Assembly (NCBI GenBank): GCA_031296355.1
Contig: JARLFX010000071.1
Span: 1-16,644 of the forward strand
Source of the DNA: Acidobacteriaceae bacterium
GTDB taxonomy: Bacteria > Acidobacteriota > Terriglobia > Terriglobales > Acidobacteriaceae
Reading direction: 5' to 3'
Length of the DNA stretch: 16,644 nucleotides
Shown: in pieces, positions 14,477-16,644 of the stretch
Layout of the letters: every line of letters begins with the position of its first letter
Numbering within the stretch: the first letter of the stretch is position 1
Made by a program: the position numbers and the translations under genes
The notes under the pieces: generated by a model
What the model was told of the DNA's origin: nothing
What the model saw: the letters and a program-made list of their open reading frames with translations, nothing else
Database searches by the model: none

Positions 14477-15181
14477 CTAGCCGCGTACCGAGATGCCGGT
14501 GTAAGAGAGCAATACCCGTCCGCGCGTGGGCTGGTCAAACACCGTTGCCGGCACAAACTTGCTGAACAGCAGCTTATTGGCGAGCTGGGCGCGGACCTCG
14601 CCGTTCACATAGCCCGAAACCACGCGGAAGTCGTAGACATCTCCATTCGCGCTCACGTAGGCCTGCACCACGATGGGTTGCCCGTTTGCGTCTGACTCGA
14701 TCAACTGCGTATCCGAGCCGCTGGAAGCGTACAGAAAACGTGGTGCGGTAGTGGCTCCCGTGGGATCATCTGCCGCGATAGCCTGTTCCGGTGCAGAGGC
14801 CACGCCCAGCAGCAGAACCACTGCGCCCAGCATCACCAGCGCGCTCGCCAGCCCGGCAGAGGCCTGCAGCGCCAGCGGTGCCAGCGTATTCTTCCACGCC
14901 AGTTGCAGCCGGTCCAGCGCGGTAATGCGGTCGGGTGCGCCGCGCTGTGAAAGCGCTACCCGTAGCCGCAGCGCCAGGTCAGGCGGCGCCTTGGCGGGTC
15001 CCAGCGATGCCAGCGAATTCTGCATGGCGCGCCACTGGGCGAACTCCGTATTGCATCCTTCGCAGCCGCTCAAATGCTGCTCCAGCGACTGCATCACCGT
15101 GCCGCTGACCGCGCCGTCAAGATACGCGGAGAAGTGGCCGCGTGCCTGTTTGCAGGAAAGAGATTCTGAAGACCACATCAT
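14477..15181 (-). CDS. Zinc-finger anti-sigma factor with TonB-C-like periplasmic domain
   Basis: A 234-residue membrane protein. The N-terminus (about 8-55) is a zinc-finger anti-sigma domain: Cys10, SAYLDG, then His36-x3-Cys40-x2-Cys43. A linker leads to one transmembrane helix at about 106-128. The periplasmic part ends in a beta-rich segment (about 165-230) with VVQAYVSANGDVYDFRVVSG, ANKLLFSKFVPATV and RVLLSY, resembling the TonB C-terminal fold (residue-variable strand, conserved PAT turn, final strand). The first domain should bind and hold the adjacent sigma factor; the outer domain may sense an envelope signal. Its ATG overlaps the TGA of the sigma gene (ATGA, 15178-15181), typical of coupled sigma/anti-sigma pairs. 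The anti-sigma call is strong; the TonB-like call is by pattern. Confidence 0.88.
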   Translation of the reverse strand: MMWSSESLSCKQARGHFSAYLDGAVSGTVMQSLEQHLSGCEGCNTEFAQWRAMQNSLASLGPAKAPPDLALRLRVALSQRGAPDRITALDRLQLAWKNTLAPLALQASAGLASALVMLGAVVLLLGVASAPEQAIAADDPTGATTAPRFLYASSGSDTQLIESDANGQPIVVQAYVSANGDVYDFRVVSGYVNGEVRAQLANKLLFSKFVPATVFDQPTRGRVLLSYTGISVRG

Positions 15182-15831
15182 CGCGCCACCCCCTGTGCGG
15201 CTGCGAACAGATAGCCCTTGAGTGCGGCGCGCCCACGCAGTAAACGCGATTTGACCGTGCCGATGTTGATATTCAATATCTCCGCGATCTCATCGTAGGC
15301 AAAGCCCTCGATCTCGCGCAGAATAACCACCGTGCGGAAATTTTCCGGCAGCTTGCGCAGCGCCTCTTCCACCTGCGTCTTGGTCTCTTGCGCCGCGGCG
15401 CAATCGTACGGCGAACGTGCTCCATCAGCCAGCGTGTCGCGCAGGCAATGCGCATCGTCCGCATCGTCGCTTTCACCGGCGGCGGAGGAATCGATGGTCA
15501 GTTCCTGGCGTTTGTGCCGCGACCACCAGCGGCGGCGGTTGGCTGCTTCGTGCAGCGCAATGCGGTAGAGCCACGTCTTCAGGCTCGCTTCGCCATGGAA
15601 TCCCTGAATGCCGCGGAAGACCTTCAGGAAAACTTCTTGTGTAATGTCAGCTGCGTCTGAGGGGTCGTTCAGGCTGCGGGCGATTACCGAGTAGAGGGGC
15701 TGATGATACAGCGCAACCAGCAGGGCAAACGCTTCCTCAGAACCGGCCTTAAGGTCGGCGACGAGGGCTGCCTCGCCGGATTGCACCGCGATCGCGCTTG
15801 CCAGGTTTCCCACTACAGTGCCCGCCTGCAT
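15178..15831 (-). CDS. ECF-type RNA polymerase sigma factor (RpoE/SigW-like)
   Basis: A 217-residue ECF sigma factor. Region 2 spans about 33-103, with DAADITQEVFLKVFRGI and ASLKTWLYRIALHEAANRRR. An acidic linker (about 112-150) follows. Region 4 spans about 153-207 and has LPENFRTVVILREIEGFAYDEIAEIL and the recognition helix INIGTVKSRLLRGRAALK. The ATG at 15831 is preceded by AAGGA 8 nt upstream. The gene is coupled by an ATGA overlap to a zinc-finger anti-sigma factor. About 105-130 nt upstream there is a good match to the sigmaE-type GGAAC/GTCTAA promoter, which suggests that the factor activates its own operon. The leader between promoter and start codon can fold into several hairpins. 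A secreted YXWGXW-like gene is divergent across 269 nt and may belong to the same regulon. Confidence 0.95.
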   Translation of the reverse strand: MQAGTVVGNLASAIAVQSGEAALVADLKAGSEEAFALLVALYHQPLYSVIARSLNDPSDAADITQEVFLKVFRGIQGFHGEASLKTWLYRIALHEAANRRRWWSRHKRQELTIDSSAAGESDDADDAHCLRDTLADGARSPYDCAAAQETKTQVEEALRKLPENFRTVVILREIEGFAYDEIAEILNINIGTVKSRLLRGRAALKGYLFAAAQGVAR

Positions 15832-15864
15832 ATTCGGGTTCCTTCCAGACTACGATTCGCACTA

Positions 15865-15885
15865 CCGGATGTGCAAGTCATCCGG
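15865..15885 (-). other. Perfect 7-bp hairpin in the sigma-gene leader
   Basis: CCGGATG (15865-15871) and CATCCGG (15879-15885) form a perfect 7-bp inverted repeat around a 7-nt loop. It lies 33 nt upstream of the sigma ATG, in the predicted 5' leader. It could be a protein-binding operator or an RNA hairpin; the sequence alone does not decide. Confidence 0.5.
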
Positions 15886-15899
15886 GCCCATTGTGGTAC

Positions 15900-15911
15900 G
15901 CCGCCGGCGGC
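15900..15911. repeat. 12-bp perfect palindrome in the sigma-gene leader
   Basis: GCCGCCGGCGGC is its own reverse complement. It lies between the predicted transcript start (about 15929) and the sigma ATG, next to a GAGTG/CACTC inverted repeat (15913-15917 with 15924-15928). High GC content makes chance palindromes likelier, so function is uncertain. Confidence 0.45.
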
Positions 15912-15935
15912 CGAGTGCTCGCTCACTCTACAGAT

Positions 15936-15963
15936 TTAGACACCGTGGGTTCCGCTTTGTTCC
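15936..15963 (-). promoter_or_regulatory. Predicted sigmaE-type (ECF) autoregulatory promoter
   Basis: On the minus strand, -35 GGAAC (15959-15963) is followed after 17 nt by -10 GTCTAA (15936-15941). This matches the sigmaE-class layout (GGAACTT, 15-nt spacer, GTCTAA) in both boxes apart from the trailing TT. It faces the downstream ECF sigma gene and predicts transcription from about 15929 with a leader of nearly 100 nt. Autoregulation by the encoded factor is inferred. Confidence 0.6.
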
Positions 15964-16019
15964 GTAAATATTCGGCTTTTTAAGGCCTCCGCCACAGTTG
16001 CTCCCGCCGTCTAACTCTT

Positions 16020-16057
16020 CCGCGTGGCCTCTGTAGCGACTTTTTCGCCCCACGCGG
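16020..16057 (+). other. Nested inverted repeat upstream of the YXWGXW gene
   Basis: CCGCGTGG (16020-16027) pairs perfectly with CCACGCGG (16050-16057). The 22-nt interior holds a second small stem, GCGA (16036-16039) with TCGC (16045-16048). It ends 43 nt before the ATG at 16101. It could be a structured leader, an operator, or a weak terminator, since only three T residues follow. I found no convincing + strand -35/-10 pair in this 269-nt divergent intergenic region. Confidence 0.45.
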
Positions 16058-16100
16058 TTTAAGGCTGTCAACAGATTTGCACCCAGGAGGGAAGTCGTCC

Positions 16101-16403
16101 ATGAATCGTAAAGTACTCATCTTCGCTTTCGGCGCCATGCTTGCAGCTGGCACGGTAGCCAACGCCCAGATCGTCGTTCGCATCGGCCCCCCGCCTCCGC
16201 GTCCGGTAGAAGTGGTTCCGGTTCCTCCCCCCGAGCATCCGGGCTGGGCCTGGCATGCCGGCTATCACCGTTGGGACGGTGAGCGTTACGTCTGGGTCCC
16301 CGGATACTACGCTGAACCTCCACGTCCGCATGCACGCTGGGTCGAAGGCCACTGGGCCCATCGCCACGGTGGTTACGTCTGGATCGAAGGGCGCTGGCGG
16401 TAG
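16101..16403 (+). CDS. Small secreted YXWGXW-repeat-like protein
   Basis: A 100-residue exported protein. Its signal peptide (about 1-22, LIFAFGAMLAAGTVANA then Q) has a clean AxA cleavage site. A Pro-rich stretch follows, IGPPPPRPVEVVPVPPP. The rest is built of aromatic-rich short repeats: GYHRWDGERYVWVPGYY, ARWVEGHW and GGYVWIEGRW. This pattern resembles the YXWGXW repeat family, whose function is poorly known and which is usually envelope-associated. There are no cysteines, so it is not a lipoprotein. The ATG at 16101 is chosen because AGGAGG lies 10 nt upstream and the signal peptide starts there; an in-frame TTG at 16077 is less likely. It is divergent from the ECF sigma operon and followed by a long GC hairpin. 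Confidence 0.85.
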   Translation: MNRKVLIFAFGAMLAAGTVANAQIVVRIGPPPPRPVEVVPVPPPEHPGWAWHAGYHRWDGERYVWVPGYYAEPPRPHARWVEGHWAHRHGGYVWIEGRWR

Positions 16404-16414
16404 CATGCCTGCTA

Positions 16415-16450
16415 GCGGCGCCGACAGACTCCGCTGTCTGCCGGCGCCGC
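16415..16450 (+). terminator. Long GC-rich hairpin after the YXWGXW gene, possible terminator
   Basis: GCGGCGCCG-A-CAGAC (16415-16429) pairs with GTCTG-C-CGGCGCCGC (16436-16450): 14 base pairs with one A/C mismatch and a 6-nt loop. It begins 11 nt after the stop codon. No T-tract follows on either strand, so it may block RNA polymerase or protect the 3' end rather than act as a classical intrinsic terminator. The rest of 16404-16561 shows no gene, only the tRNA promoter. Confidence 0.55.
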
Positions 16451-16512
16451 ATCGCTTGCACACTGAATATCCGCATCATCACTGCATGATCGTGCAATGC
16501 CAGCCCGTGCGG

Positions 16513-16541
16513 TTGACTTGTCACGCAGTTGACGCGACAAT
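16513..16541 (+). promoter_or_regulatory. Sigma70-type promoter of tRNA-Ala
   Basis: The -35 TTGACT (16513-16518) and the -10 GACAAT (16536-16541) are separated by exactly 17 nt. Transcription would begin near 16548, leaving a 5' leader of about 14 nt for RNase P to remove before the mature tRNA at 16562. Confidence 0.6.
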
Positions 16542-16561
16542 AACAAAGTCCCCTCAAGAGT

Positions 16562-16637
16562 GGGCCTGTGGCGCAGCTGGGAGCGCGCTTCCATGGCATG
16601 GAAGAGGTCGTCGGTTCGATCCCGACCAGGTCCACCA
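16562..16637 (+). tRNA. tRNA-Ala (anticodon GGC)
   Basis: A 76-nt gene folds as a standard cloverleaf. Acceptor GGGCCTG pairs with CAGGTCC and includes the G3-U70 wobble pair that marks alanine tRNAs. The D-arm is GCGC...GCGC. The anticodon stem CTTCC/GGAAG encloses the loop ATGGCAT, giving anticodon GGC for GCC codons. The T-arm is GTCGG-TTCGATC-CCGAC. The discriminator is A and the CCA end is encoded (16635-16637). Confidence 0.97.
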
Positions 16638-16644
16638 ATACATC

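Noticed and set aside
15900..15911. GCCGCCGGCGGC palindrome as an attachment site or origin element
   Set aside because: Single copy, no direct repeats, integrase or replication gene nearby; better explained as leader structure or chance in GC-rich DNA.
16009..16014. GTCTAA on the plus strand as an ECF promoter for the YXWGXW gene
   Set aside because: No GGAAC-like -35 lies 16-18 nt upstream, so the match is probably chance.
16117..16638. Long minus-strand frame beginning VDLVGIEPTTSSMPWKRAPS
   Set aside because: Its N-terminus is the antisense translation of tRNA-Ala, a well-known source of false proteins; the rest is the shadow of the YXWGXW gene and a hairpin.

Overview
The window is a gene-dense, GC-rich bacterial chromosome segment. 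Its gene content and style suggest an acidobacterium (Acidobacteriota, Terriglobia-like). This is inference: the tightly packed genes, many ECF sigma/membrane-protein pairs, an AsmA protein, a YXWGXW-type secreted protein and secreted TPR proteins fit that group, but no rRNA is present to prove it. There is no CRISPR array, insertion sequence or prophage, so the segment reads as core chromosome.

Layout. Positions 1-1410 (+): the 3' end of an HSD10-type short-chain dehydrogenase, then a thiolase, a beta-oxidation/isoleucine-catabolism pair. Positions 1407-3718 (-): a coupled cystathionine gamma-synthase and cystathionine beta-lyase pair, the two steps from cysteine to homocysteine. Positions 3927-5479 (-): an ECF sigma operon with a two-helix membrane protein (candidate anti-sigma factor) and a three-helix, double-zinc-ribbon membrane protein. 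Positions 5604-8284 (+): rlmB followed after 2 nt by a secreted M1-aminopeptidase-like protein whose zinc motif is degenerate. Positions 8285-12489 (-): rnc, two tandem signal peptidase I genes and an AsmA-family gene, read in that order. Positions 12545-14365 (-): a secreted TPR protein of unknown function with its own sigma70-type promoter. Positions 14477-15831 (-): a second ECF sigma factor coupled to a zinc-finger anti-sigma factor with a TonB-like periplasmic domain, preceded by a sigmaE-type promoter and a hairpin-rich leader. Positions 16101-16403 (+): a small secreted YXWGXW-like protein. Positions 16562-16637 (+): tRNA-Ala(GGC) with its own promoter.

How it fits together. Much of the window concerns the cell envelope: protein export and processing (two signal peptidases), AsmA, secreted proteins, and two independent ECF signalling modules. 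The most unusual items are the three-gene ECF operon ending in a zinc-ribbon membrane protein, the anti-sigma factor with a TonB-C-like sensor domain under a predicted autoregulatory promoter, and two secreted proteins that appear to carry broken zinc-protease motifs. No wholly new defence or mobile system is visible.
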